Source: Salinisphaera hydrothermalis
GTDB lineage: Bacteria > Pseudomonadota > Gammaproteobacteria > Nevskiales > Salinisphaeraceae
Direction: 5' to 3' (one strand)
Assembly: GCF_040361195.1 (NCBI RefSeq)
Contig: NZ_APNE01000011.1
DNA length: 64,000 nt
Shown here: positions 17,071-26,046 of the stretch, in pieces
Layout: each line of letters opens with the position of its first letter
Position numbering within the stretch: the first letter of the stretch is position 1
The notes under the pieces: model-generated
What the model saw: only the letters and a program-made list of their open reading frames with translations
Database searches by the model: none
What the model was told of the DNA's origin: nothing
Program-made: the position numbers and the translations under genes

Positions 17071-17972
17071 TGATCGATTTCATCGATCATCATCGCGACG
17101 TCTGCGGTGTTGAGTCGATCTGCAAAGTGCTGCCGATCGCATCGTCGACGTACTACGAAACCAGGCGGCAAGCGTCTGAGCCCAGCCGCCGATCGGCCCG
17201 CCAGAAACGTGATGTCGAGATGCGTGGCGCCATCCGGCAGACCTAGGAGGCCAACAAGTGCGTTTACGGGGCGCGCAAGGTCTGGCGCCAGTTACGGCGA
17301 GACCAATGGCGGGTCGCCCGCTGCACCGTCGAACGTCTGATGCGGGACATGGGCCTACACGGCGTCGCCCGCGGTCGTGCGCCACGCACAACCCGCGCAG
17401 ACCCACGCCAAGCCGCACCCGAGGACCATGTGCGCCGGGACTTCACGGTGGACGCGCCCAACCAGCTTTGGGTTGCGGATTTCACCTACGTTGCTGCGAC
17501 ATGGCGTGGGTTTGTCTACGCCGCCCTCGTGATCGACGCGTTCGCGCGTCGGATCGTCGGCTGGCGCGCTTCGAGCGCACCCAACACGAGTCTTGTACTC
17601 GATGCGCTTGAGCAGGCCATTCATGATCGCCAACCGACCAAAGGCTTGATTCAACATACCGATCACGGGGCCCAATATCTGTCGATTCGATACAGCGAAC
17701 GGGTGGCGGATATCGGGATCACGCCCTCGGTCGGGCGTGTCGGCAGCTCGTACGACAACGCGTTAGCCGAGACGGTAATCGGATTGTTCAAAACCGACGT
17801 TATCCGCTGCAGCGGACCGTGGCGACATCTTGAGGCCGTGGAATTCGCCACCTTGGATTGGGCCAACTGGTTCAATCGTCAACGCCTTCTCGGCCCCATC
17901 GGCGACATCCCGCCCGTCGAGGCTGAAGAAAACTTCTATGCGACAATTCCCGAGTCCGCCAACGCAGCGTGA
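17070..17972 (+). pseudogene. IS3 transposase OrfB, nonsense-mutated
   Basis: OrfB would start at ATG 17070 (MIDFIDHHRDVCGVESIC), overlapping the orfA stop as TGATG. The frame is interrupted by TAG at 17244-17246, where the context RQT-stop-EANKCVYGARKVWRQL suggests a former TGG (Trp). Downstream of 17250 the integrase core is complete and keeps its DDE residues: D in WVADFTYV, D in HTDHGAQY and E in NALAETVIGLFKTD. It ends at 17972. Inactivation therefore looks recent or incomplete. Confidence 0.87.
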
Positions 17973-18098
17973 CTCAAACCCACGAGCCTTCGGAAAACCC
18001 GAGGTGATTCACCCAACAGATCCACCCGGCCACCTGCGCACATTCAGGCACTTATATTTTCGCCGATATCAAACTGATGAAAAATATAAAACAGACCA

Positions 18099-18980
18099 CT
18101 AACAACAGAAATCCTCAAGCCCCAGCCGCTTGCATACTTCTTCGAGCTGAAAATTATGGGTGATATCTTTCGACAGATCTCGAAGCTCATTGTTGGGTGA
18201 TACGCGTGAGTAATTTGGGTTCTTAATCTGACTGCAGTGCCCTTCTTCCACGTATCTTTCTTTAATAAGCTGTATCGGTCTACGGTATTGCCGTGCCCAG
18301 TAACGGATCCCCGTCCCGTGATCCCAGTAGTGCTTCTTGCGCCGCTTGCGCTCTTTCTCGCTCGGGCAATTAGGATGCGCATAGAAATTCATCCACCACC
18401 CGCATCCGGTTTCGAACTGGTCGCGACTGGCTTTTTCGGTTGTACACCCGATCAGCTCCCAGAAGCGGGCCTCTTTCGGCTTGAGCAAACTTCGCGGGTT
18501 GTACCAGGCGCCAGTGACCGCGATGTCTCCATTTTCGAGAGCGGCAAAACGATCGCTCAACACCTGCATCTTCGATGGCCGAATCAGCAGATCGGAGTGC
18601 CAGAATGCCAGCTTTTTGCAGAACAGGAAAGCGAACTCCATCGGAATGTACAAGAACATATTGGGCAGCTGAAGCCGCTTGTTGAAATCGACGAGCACTG
18701 CTTCGCTGGTCAGTTGCTTGGGCGGGCCTACGCGCGGATCGAAACCCACGATTGGTGTCCAGCCGAACGACTGAACGATTTTCTGCTGCACCAGACACCA
18801 GTCATCATTGACGTTCCAGCACAGCCACCCTTGTTCTACCCCACCCAAATCTTCGCGCCAACCATCGGCGGCTGTATGGACCATATCGAGATCGAGACCG
18901 GCGGCATCGAATACCTCCCAGTTCCCGATCCCGGCCATGTATCGCAGCCGCTCCGGGTCTGCCTCGTTAGCATCAGTCAC
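18099..18980 (-). CDS. Unknown protein in polysaccharide region
   Basis: A 293-residue soluble protein that I do not recognise. It is rich in tryptophan and aromatic residues (GIGNWEVFD, GWLCWNVNDDWCLVQQK, FETGCGWWMNFYAHP), has no signal peptide or membrane helix, carries a basic patch (SEKERKRRKKHYW) and ends in a double cysteine. The segment KKLAFWHSDLLIRPSKM contains an acidic site after a hydrophobic strand, as glycosyltransferases with GT-A folds do, but that is only suggestive. It lies just after the IS3 remnant, convergent to it, and is divergent from the broken GT2 gene. Coding status is supported by length and even composition; function is open. Confidence 0.6.
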   Translation of the reverse strand: MTDANEADPERLRYMAGIGNWEVFDAAGLDLDMVHTAADGWREDLGGVEQGWLCWNVNDDWCLVQQKIVQSFGWTPIVGFDPRVGPPKQLTSEAVLVDFNKRLQLPNMFLYIPMEFAFLFCKKLAFWHSDLLIRPSKMQVLSDRFAALENGDIAVTGAWYNPRSLLKPKEARFWELIGCTTEKASRDQFETGCGWWMNFYAHPNCPSEKERKRRKKHYWDHGTGIRYWARQYRRPIQLIKERYVEEGHCSQIKNPNYSRVSPNNELRDLSKDITHNFQLEEVCKRLGLEDFCC

Positions 18981-19210
18981 TCTTGCCGATCCTCATCATC
19001 TACATTACAAATACGAGTCGATTCAGCGTCCGAAGCAGTTTACACTCCTCGATCCACACCGCAGTTGGCATAGCGGGCGTGATGCCCCGGGATATCGTTC
19101 CCTGAAGCGCTGAGTTCGTACGTTATCAGATTCTTCACTATTGCCCGATCTCTCCACGGTGTCGATCCATCATTTTTGACGATAGAGAAAAACCAGAGCA
19201 GTCACTGCAA

Positions 19211-20256
19211 ATGACGAGCGCCGAATCTCAAACCGACGCATGGCGCGCGCTCCAGTTCAGCTTCATTACCCCATCGTACAACGTCGCGTCGTATATTCGC
19301 CGATGTCTAGCTGTGACCTCTAAACGATGCAGGCACCGATTAGGAAATCATCGTGATCAATGACGGCTCGACCGACGAGACCGCCGCCGCGGCAAGGCAG
19401 TATGCGAACCATACCTGCTTACGAGTCATCGATCAGGACAATGCCGGTCCGGGTGCCGCGCGCAATACTGTCATAGATCGGGCGCGCGGCCGCTATCTGA
19501 TGTTCGTTGACGGCGATGAATGGATCGAACCTGACACGCTCGAGGTCTTTCGCCAAACGCTGGCCGAGCATCCCGAACGCGACTTGATGGTGTTCGGTTT
19601 TTACGAGGTCTACGGCTCGGCCCGACATACGCACGATTGCGTTGCAGATTTCTTGGAAAATTACGGACTCGCCGTGTAACAAGCTGTTCCGGAACGATCT
19701 TTTCGATGGACTGCGTTTCGACCCGACGATCTGGTACGAGGATCTCGCGATCGTACCCTGTCTGTTCGCCCGGGCGCGTCATCCCGAGACGGTGCCTCGA
19801 TATCTTTACACTTATCAGCGCGACCGTGAAAGCTCAATCATGAACACAGTCGATTACCGTCGTGTGTTCGATCTACCGCTCGCGGCTAGACGCTGCGTGG
19901 CTCGAATACGGCAAGACGAAGCGACTGGGCGCATCGCGCCGACCGCACCGCGCTTCGGCGCAGACTGGGAGCGCCGCTTCCTCACGATCGAAATTTTTAT
20001 CGTCGGCGCATCACATCGTAGTATACGGATCGCTGATCGTCGGGAACGGCGCGCCTATATCGATCGGATGATGGAACTGGTCCCGGACCCCAGTGAGATC
20101 AGCCCGTCAGTCGTCGCACAACGCTATGGCCGAAAGATTGCCTCGGGCAGCTGGTTCTATCGAGCAGGCCATACCAGTATCGCGCATTTCATCCTGCACG
20201 ACACCGGCGCCGCGAAGCGCCGCGTGCTCGCTCTACTCCGTGTGACGGGCAAGTAG
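19211..20256 (+). pseudogene. GT2 family glycosyltransferase, decayed copy
   Basis: Pieces of a family 2 glycosyltransferase lie in three frames. The first (from ATG 19211) has FSFITPSYNVASYIRRCL. After a frame change near 19317 and an in-frame TAG at 19341, the next gives EIIVINDGSTDETAA, NAGPGAARNTVIDRARGRYLMFVDGDEW (DGD metal site) up to 19679. The third, in frame from about 19650, gives CNKLFRNDLFDGLRFDPTIWYEDL to the stop at 20256. In the intact order these would make about 345 residues. At least three lesions make it nonfunctional. It is clearly paralogous to the disrupted GT2 gene at 26047-27049. Confidence 0.85.
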
Positions 20257-20481
20257 GCTGGCCGGATAAACCAAATCAAGGGGCGTCGAGCCCGCCCCCG
20301 AGGTCCCCGGCCACGCGAAATTACGCTGGCCATTGCAAATGACGTCAAAGGTTGGCTGGACGCCATTGGCCATACCTCACCCTCGCACCGTGAAATTGCA
20401 TATACTGGATTGCGACGTATGGCACGATCCTGAGGGGGATCGACGGTATTAGAAATACAATAAAACTCCGCCGGAATCGCT

Positions 20482-21153
20482 ATGCAAAGGCATCGAATCA
20501 GACCCCGGGAACTCGGTTTTGCCTACACCGCGCACCGTACGGCAGATCACATACTGGCAACGCTCAATCGCAACAACTTGTTCTTGATTCGCGACGACGA
20601 GGTGCTCAAAGAAGATCGTCGGCTCGTTGCTTTCAAGTATTTCAACGTACGGCCCTGGATCGTCGAGAACATCAAGCGCGCACTTCGCCTCGGGCTGCAG
20701 AATACACGCGGGCGTCGGATACTAGACTTAGGCACGGGATTCGGCTATTTCCCGTATGTCTGCGAATTCATGGAACACGAGGCCGAGGCCTCGGATATCG
20801 AAGGGCATCGGCTATACGACCGGGTGATCGCGGCACTTGGCGTGAATCGACGACATCATCGCATTCAGCCGTTCGAGCCGCTACCGGCTTCGGAACGCGG
20901 CATTTTCGATTATGTCACGGCCTATCAGGTCGCATTCAACCGACCCGACCTGCCTGTCGCCTGGGGCCCACCCGAGTGGGCATTTTTCATCGATGACGTC
21001 CTCGAAAATCAATTGGCCGACGGTGGACAGCTGCACCTGGAATTGAATTGGTCTTTCAAGATCGGAAACTGGTACGACGAGGCATCGCGCCGTCTTTTCG
21101 CGCGTTATCATGCCCGATGTGTCGGTAACGAGATCCACATCTACAAGCGATAG
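20482..21153 (+). CDS. Class I SAM-dependent methyltransferase
   Basis: A 223-residue soluble protein with a Rossmann-type SAM-binding motif, RRILDLGTGFGYFPYV, around residues 78-93, an acidic residue at the end of the second strand (EASDIEGHRLYD) and a later FDYVTAYQVAF strand. It resembles small methyltransferases found in polysaccharide and O-antigen clusters, so methylation of a sugar or of a nascent chain is a reasonable inference; the acceptor is unknown. A 225-base gap precedes it. It reads towards the flippase gene, which is on the opposite strand. Confidence 0.75.
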   Translation: MQRHRIRPRELGFAYTAHRTADHILATLNRNNLFLIRDDEVLKEDRRLVAFKYFNVRPWIVENIKRALRLGLQNTRGRRILDLGTGFGYFPYVCEFMEHEAEASDIEGHRLYDRVIAALGVNRRHHRIQPFEPLPASERGIFDYVTAYQVAFNRPDLPVAWGPPEWAFFIDDVLENQLADGGQLHLELNWSFKIGNWYDEASRRLFARYHARCVGNEIHIYKR

Positions 21154-21171
21154 CCAAACCAGCCGGCCGCG

Positions 21172-22686
21172 TCAAGCCGACGCGGTTTCACGCCTGGGAC
21201 GGCGGCGCCGATAGGCCTGCACGATCTCGAGCCATAGCGGGTGACGCGTCCAAAGCCCACCGACGACCGCGCCGACGAGCGCGGCGGCGCCTGCGCAAAG
21301 AATAGGCCCCCACACTGCATCGTCGGCTGGCGGGTAGACCATGCGACAGACAGCCGCTGGCGCTAACGTGGTCAGCGCAAGCAAAGCGCTCGGTGCCAAA
21401 GCGCGTAGGTACGCTCGCATACCAATCCCGGTCTCGCGGGCGATGCCAAACATGACCAAGCCAACCAGCACGAAAGTCGTCGGAATCAGCGCCGCCGCGA
21501 TCGCCACCAGTCCGTAGGTTGCCGAAACCAGCAGCGTCACCACGGTCAACGCCTGCCAGATTGTGACCCAAGCAGTGGCTGTGCCTACACGCCCTATCGC
21601 GGTCAGCAAGTCCTGATAGTGCATCACCACAAGCGATATCGCGACCTGGATTGATAGCAGGTGGAGTATCGGCACCGCCATATCCCATTGGTCGCCAAAG
21701 AATATCCGGATAATCGGAAACGCCATGAGCGATGCGAAGCCCAGAAATGGCCAGCCCAGCCCGGTGATGAAGGTAATCGAACGCAGGTAGAGTTCCGCAG
21801 CACCGGTACCGTCGCGATGGCGCTGCGACAAGGCCGAATAGGCTACCGTCCCGATCGCGGCCGAGACGTTATCGCGAAACAGGCGAACCAGGCCGAAACC
21901 ACGGCTGTACATGCCGACCGCGCTGAAACCGAGCATGCGGCCGATCACGAAATCCGGCGCAGCCTCACCAAGGCGGTTCATGATGCTGCCCACGGTTTTC
22001 TTCAGTCCAAAATCGCCAACTTCGCGCCAGTGAGCCAATCCGACGCCGCGTATACGATAACGCCGCCCCCAATAAAGACATCCAGCGACCGTCGTCAACA
22101 TGCCGGCCACCGCGCCCCAAGCCGGGCTGAAATAGCCGAAGCCGTACCAAGCGAGGATGATGGTTGCCGCATTCTGAACCAATATCTGACTGGCATTAAT
22201 TTTATAACGGATGCCGAACTGCAGTTCGCGCACCAGCATAGAACTAGTGGTCGAGCCGATCGGCAGCAACACATAGGTAATCGACAGGATACGCAGCACG
22301 TCGGTCAGGCCCGGCTCACGGAAGAAGGCGGCGATCAGAGGGCTCGCGAAAAACAGGCCGGCCGCCAACGTCCACGCAATGATCCAGGTAATCGTGAACG
22401 CGGTCTGTGGCTTCCCGGTGTCGAGGCGATCAGCCTGAACGATGTATTCGCTGGTCCCAAAATCGCGCAGCATATGAACCAAGTTAACGAACGTCACGGC
22501 GACCGAATACACACCGACTTGCGCCGGCGTAAGTAGCCGACTTAGTAGCATGATCGACGGAAACGTGATCAGTAGATTGGTGTACTGCTCAAGACTTGAC
22601 AGTACAACCGCCACACGGAGCGTGGTTGGTTGCGCACGAACACTATCGCCACTTTTTTTGGGGCGACGTTGCCACATCAGCTGCAT
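21172..22686 (-). CDS. Wzx-type polysaccharide flippase (MOP family)
   Basis: A 504-residue polytopic inner-membrane protein of the polysaccharide-transporter branch of the MOP exporters, which flips lipid-linked repeat units to the periplasm. Twelve to fourteen hydrophobic segments are visible; family-like stretches are ITFPSIMLLSRLLTPAQVGVYSVA near the first helices, REPGLTDVLRILSITYVLLP, and a central KKTVGSIMNRLGEAAPDFVIG. The N-terminus is basic and cytosolic. It is the only flippase seen in the window, so it may serve the XrtA locus as well as this mosaic region. It ends 18 bases from the convergent methyltransferase. An ATG at 22677 is an alternative start. Confidence 0.88.
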   Translation of the reverse strand: MQLMWQRRPKKSGDSVRAQPTTLRVAVVLSSLEQYTNLLITFPSIMLLSRLLTPAQVGVYSVAVTFVNLVHMLRDFGTSEYIVQADRLDTGKPQTAFTITWIIAWTLAAGLFFASPLIAAFFREPGLTDVLRILSITYVLLPIGSTTSSMLVRELQFGIRYKINASQILVQNAATIILAWYGFGYFSPAWGAVAGMLTTVAGCLYWGRRYRIRGVGLAHWREVGDFGLKKTVGSIMNRLGEAAPDFVIGRMLGFSAVGMYSRGFGLVRLFRDNVSAAIGTVAYSALSQRHRDGTGAAELYLRSITFITGLGWPFLGFASLMAFPIIRIFFGDQWDMAVPILHLLSIQVAISLVVMHYQDLLTAIGRVGTATAWVTIWQALTVVTLLVSATYGLVAIAAALIPTTFVLVGLVMFGIARETGIGMRAYLRALAPSALLALTTLAPAAVCRMVYPPADDAVWGPILCAGAAALVGAVVGGLWTRHPLWLEIVQAYRRRRPRRETASA

Positions 22687-22715
22687 CGTCCGGGCGAGCG
22701 CTCGCCGATCATCAA

Positions 22716-24890
22716 TTAGTGCATCCTAGAAGCGGGCGACGTAGGCAAAATCGCGAACTGCGGCGCGTGGCGATAGTCTGGGCGCACCGGTCGAGCCATG
22801 AACCAACGCCAAGCTGCTCTGGCATGCGGATCGCGCGCGTTTGCAGTCGCCGCCACGCCGATCTGCAGGTTTGCGACAAAACCGGTATCCGAGTCAGGGT
22901 AGCCTGCCATCGTGCCGACGGGAAAATTGAAACCGTCCTGGTCCTTGCGTCGCCTAAGTTCGGCGTTAACCGTTTTTGGGTTGCATCCAGCCGATGCAAG
23001 ATCAGGGAAGCTGGCGCGATAGACATCGGCGAAATTCTCGTAGAGCGGCGCAGTTGGCGCGGGCCGGAGCTTGAGGGAATAAGCGCTCGCCAACTCCGGA
23101 CAGAAACCCGGCGCAGTCAGCGTACCGATCTGGAAGCGAGAAACATAGTCCCGCAGTCGGTCTCCCCCGGCAAAACCCAGATCAGTCAGATTGCCCACCG
23201 CCCAAGTAAAAAAGGACGCCTGCCAAGGCGCAATACCGACGTGCTCATCGCCATTGGGCCCGGAATAGGACATCGCATAGCCATTGATGATTGCGCCGAG
23301 CGCGTTGGCGTTCGGGTTATCGGTGTAGTGCGCGTTGTACCAATCAATATTACTCGCAACAACATGCGCAAAGACATCCTTGCCTGGAAATGCGTCCGGC
23401 AGGATATACGCGGCGTCGCCCAGCGTTCGGAGCGCCCAGGCCTGAGCGCGGAGCTGCTCCCCCTGAAACAAACCGGAGCGAAAATCACGATAGCCGGGGT
23501 TGGACTGGAACACGGTCCAACTTGCCCAAAACGCCAACTCCTGGGCATAGAACCAGTCGCCGGTGACGATATAGGCGACATAGGCCGGAGCGCCGGCATG
23601 TGCGATTTCCGGGTTCAGGGGCGTATCGCAGTCTTGCTGGCATTTAGGTAATCGATCGTCGCCATGCGGCGGCGCCTCGCACTTGCTGCGCTCTGCCGCG
23701 TTAATAAGTGTGGCGCAAGGATGCTTATCTACCGACAACGCTTCATCGGTATCGCGCTGCCGGTAATGCACGCGATAAGCCGCAAGCGCATCGCTGTCGG
23801 CCAGCATCCAGCGATAGGCCCGATAATCGTAAGGCGCCACCACATAAGCAGCGCTCCATTGCGGCAGTGGCCCGATCTGTGGCTGGGCCCCAGTGGCCTC
23901 CATATGCGCTTCAACGTCGCAGTTTTTCATCGGCGCGCAATGATTCCTTACCTTCGCCAGCATCGCCGGATCGAGCGTTAGGTCCTCATAACGCGGCACC
24001 GCCGGGGTCGCTTGTAAATAACGACCGTTGAGCGCGGCAAACCACGGCGCACGGGTATAGCGGCCCCACCATTGCACATGGTGCCAACGAGCCTGACGGT
24101 AGTGCGTCAGATGCTCCACGGTCACCGGAGAACGGCCCTGTGTGATCAACTGCGCGCTATAAGTCACGTTCGTCGGGTCTGGCGCATACGCCCAGTCGTT
24201 TTCGACAATCGTATCCGTACGCGCGCTCGTCACCGGCGCCGGGCCATAGGCCCGTATCGCGAAAAACACCATCAGCCGTGGGTGCGCATGACCTGCCGCA
24301 TCGACTGGCGGCGCGCCGACAATCCATTCACCGGCCAGCGGCCCCGAGAGCCAGCGACGGCAGAAGACCCCAGCAGCGTCGCAGCCGCCGTCCCGCAACA
24401 CCGTCGACAGCAGATCCCGTGCATCGAGCTGCCAGGTCTTACCGCCCTGTTGTAATACGATCCGGCTATCGTAGTCGCTGTGCAGCACGTCAGCGATATC
24501 AATATTTTTTGTATGGCCCGCTTCGGTCGCCGGTCGCGCCACGAGTTCCAGACGCCGCAGATGATCGCAAGGCACGACGGTGGTGATCACCGCATGTCGC
24601 ACTGAGCCGTCGGGGTTGCGCGCTTTGACATCAACCTGTGTCGGTCGTTGCTTCGACCCATCAACCAGTACAAGCGTTCGGCCCGCCGGTACATCGCCCG
24701 GTCGGAAGGTCTGACCAAAGGTCGCCGGCGCCGGGCCATGGCAGTCTGATAGGATCGGAGCCAACCGGACGTCAACTACGCCATTTGGGTTAGCCGCCGA
24801 TGACACCCCAGTCACAGAAAAGCTAGCCAAAAGTATAATACAGCACTCCAGACCACGGAAACGTCCTAAAAAACATAAAATTCTGGACAT
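22716..24890 (-). CDS. Large secreted protein, paralogue of the lipoprotein at 58947
   Basis: A 724-residue protein with an N-terminal signal peptide (hydrophobic 15-28, cleavage probably after VSSA) and no further membrane segment, so it is exported. I know no function. It shares many blocks, in the same order, with the 787-residue lipoprotein at 58947-61310: FGQTFRPGDV, RHAVITTVV, RWLSGPLAGEW, VIEN/IVENDW, GPLPQWSAAYVV, RAQAWALRTLGDAA, APWQASFFTWAVG, and a cysteine-containing GFC near the end. Aromatic-rich helices in the C-terminal half suggest an alpha/alpha toroid as in polysaccharide lyases or glycosidases; that is inference. It lies 29 bases upstream of the flippase start and could be co-transcribed with it. 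Confidence 0.75.
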   Translation of the reverse strand: MSRILCFLGRFRGLECCIILLASFSVTGVSSAANPNGVVDVRLAPILSDCHGPAPATFGQTFRPGDVPAGRTLVLVDGSKQRPTQVDVKARNPDGSVRHAVITTVVPCDHLRRLELVARPATEAGHTKNIDIADVLHSDYDSRIVLQQGGKTWQLDARDLLSTVLRDGGCDAAGVFCRRWLSGPLAGEWIVGAPPVDAAGHAHPRLMVFFAIRAYGPAPVTSARTDTIVENDWAYAPDPTNVTYSAQLITQGRSPVTVEHLTHYRQARWHHVQWWGRYTRAPWFAALNGRYLQATPAVPRYEDLTLDPAMLAKVRNHCAPMKNCDVEAHMEATGAQPQIGPLPQWSAAYVVAPYDYRAYRWMLADSDALAAYRVHYRQRDTDEALSVDKHPCATLINAAERSKCEAPPHGDDRLPKCQQDCDTPLNPEIAHAGAPAYVAYIVTGDWFYAQELAFWASWTVFQSNPGYRDFRSGLFQGEQLRAQAWALRTLGDAAYILPDAFPGKDVFAHVVASNIDWYNAHYTDNPNANALGAIINGYAMSYSGPNGDEHVGIAPWQASFFTWAVGNLTDLGFAGGDRLRDYVSRFQIGTLTAPGFCPELASAYSLKLRPAPTAPLYENFADVYRASFPDLASAGCNPKTVNAELRRRKDQDGFNFPVGTMAGYPDSDTGFVANLQIGVAATANARDPHARAAWRWFMARPVRPDYRHAPQFAILPTSPASRMH

Positions 24891-25068
24891 TTTTTAAATT
24901 CCGCCTTGTTTTCTCAAAATCGCAAAGAGCACACACTGACTCTCAACTATAGCGAGCTCACGTGACCGTATCTCGCGCTCATACAAATCTCCCGGCACCC
25001 TAGCTTAGTGGCCCTTTCGATCGTAAGTCATTGGTTTATTTAAATTTCATGCAAAGGTTCACTCGACG

Positions 25069-25800
25069 GTGAAACTATTCTGTTTTTGGCTCGGCGACAA
25101 CGCATTATCCGATGCACGACGTTCGGCCTTGTCGACACTTAAAAATACCGGGCTGGACGTTACTTTCCTGCGTTACGACGATCTAGGAAGGTACATCAAC
25201 CACAGCGATCTCCATCCAGCCTTTCCGCTACTATGCGATGCCCACAAAGCGGATTATCTAAGAGCGCTGTTCATGCACCGATTCGGCGGTGGGTATTCTG
25301 ATATCAAATGGATAGAACGGAGCTGGCTCGAGGAGGTCCACCGGCTCGAAAAAAACTCGCACCTGATAGCTTCGGGGTATCCGGAGGTCGACCCTTTACA
25401 CGTCGCCAACAACTACCTCTGCCAGCAACTACTAGGCGCCAGTCTGCCAGCCCGGCTTCACAGCTATATACAGACAACGTACCTGCGCCGTCACTATCGC
25501 GATTTGATAGGCAACGGGGCCTTCATATTCAAGCCTGGAACCAGTTTCACAACGCAGTGGTGGACCGAGGTCAACCGACGACTAGACAATCTCCACGATG
25601 AGCTACTCCAAAATCCTGCGCGTTTTCCCCGCGAGGGCAAAGGCTTCAAGATTCACGGAATACCATCCAAATACCCGGTGCCCTGGGTTTATCTGCTCGG
25701 TTCCATCGTGCATCCGTTGGCGATGAGATACCGTCATCAAATATCTCGCAACCTCCCCCCCCTGACTTTTAGCACCGACGAGTTTTCATCATATCTCTAA
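25069..25800 (+). CDS. GT32-like glycosyltransferase (sugar-binding DXD type)
   Basis: A 243-residue cytosolic protein resembling the Gly_transf_sug/capsular glycosyltransferase group. The signature is HKADYLRALFMHRFGGGYSDIKW at 59-81, where relatives have a DxD metal-binding motif after GG(I/V)Y. Here the second acidic position is lysine (D78-I-K80), an unusual change that may reduce or alter metal binding. A hydrophobic N-terminus MKLFCFWLGDN starts the nucleotide-binding fold. A long AT-rich leader separates it from the divergent secreted-protein gene. A transferase role in the polymer is likely, the sugar unknown. Confidence 0.75.
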   Translation: MKLFCFWLGDNALSDARRSALSTLKNTGLDVTFLRYDDLGRYINHSDLHPAFPLLCDAHKADYLRALFMHRFGGGYSDIKWIERSWLEEVHRLEKNSHLIASGYPEVDPLHVANNYLCQQLLGASLPARLHSYIQTTYLRRHYRDLIGNGAFIFKPGTSFTTQWWTEVNRRLDNLHDELLQNPARFPREGKGFKIHGIPSKYPVPWVYLLGSIVHPLAMRYRHQISRNLPPLTFSTDEFSSYL

Positions 25801-26046
25801 AATCTGCCGATATGCCCAGCGCTCTCCGGCCACACTTACGCAACCGGCACGACAACGCTCCACTCAATCCACGGTCCAGCGACATCGGAGCGCTTATCCG
25901 AAGCGATCTCGAGTGGTCAAATGCTAACAAAAAAGCCGGAGAGACGAGCCTGGCTACCAATCGCGAAATAATCAGACATACGATGATTACGCAATCCACT
26001 ATAATCTATCCGCCAGTTTCCGATCTGCCAAACGGTATCAGCGCTG

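Larger units (their letters stand above)
16707..18004 (+). mobile_element. Degenerate IS3-family insertion sequence
   Basis: An IS3-type element of about 1.3 kb with orfA and orfB in the usual order. Imperfect inverted repeats are visible: near 16707-16726 (TGGTTTTCTCGGAGGCTC core) and, reversed, near 17984-18004 (GAGCCTTCGGAAAACCCGAGG). Boundaries are approximate and no target duplication could be fixed. Both genes are broken: orfA by a one-base frameshift near 16943 and orfB by an in-frame TAG at 17244. The copy cannot move by its own transposase. Confidence 0.82.

Noticed and set aside
16749..17072. Programmed frameshifting in the IS3 element
   Set aside because: The frame change is in the middle of orfA, not near the orfA/orfB overlap, and there is no slippery A-run; orfB also carries a nonsense codon.
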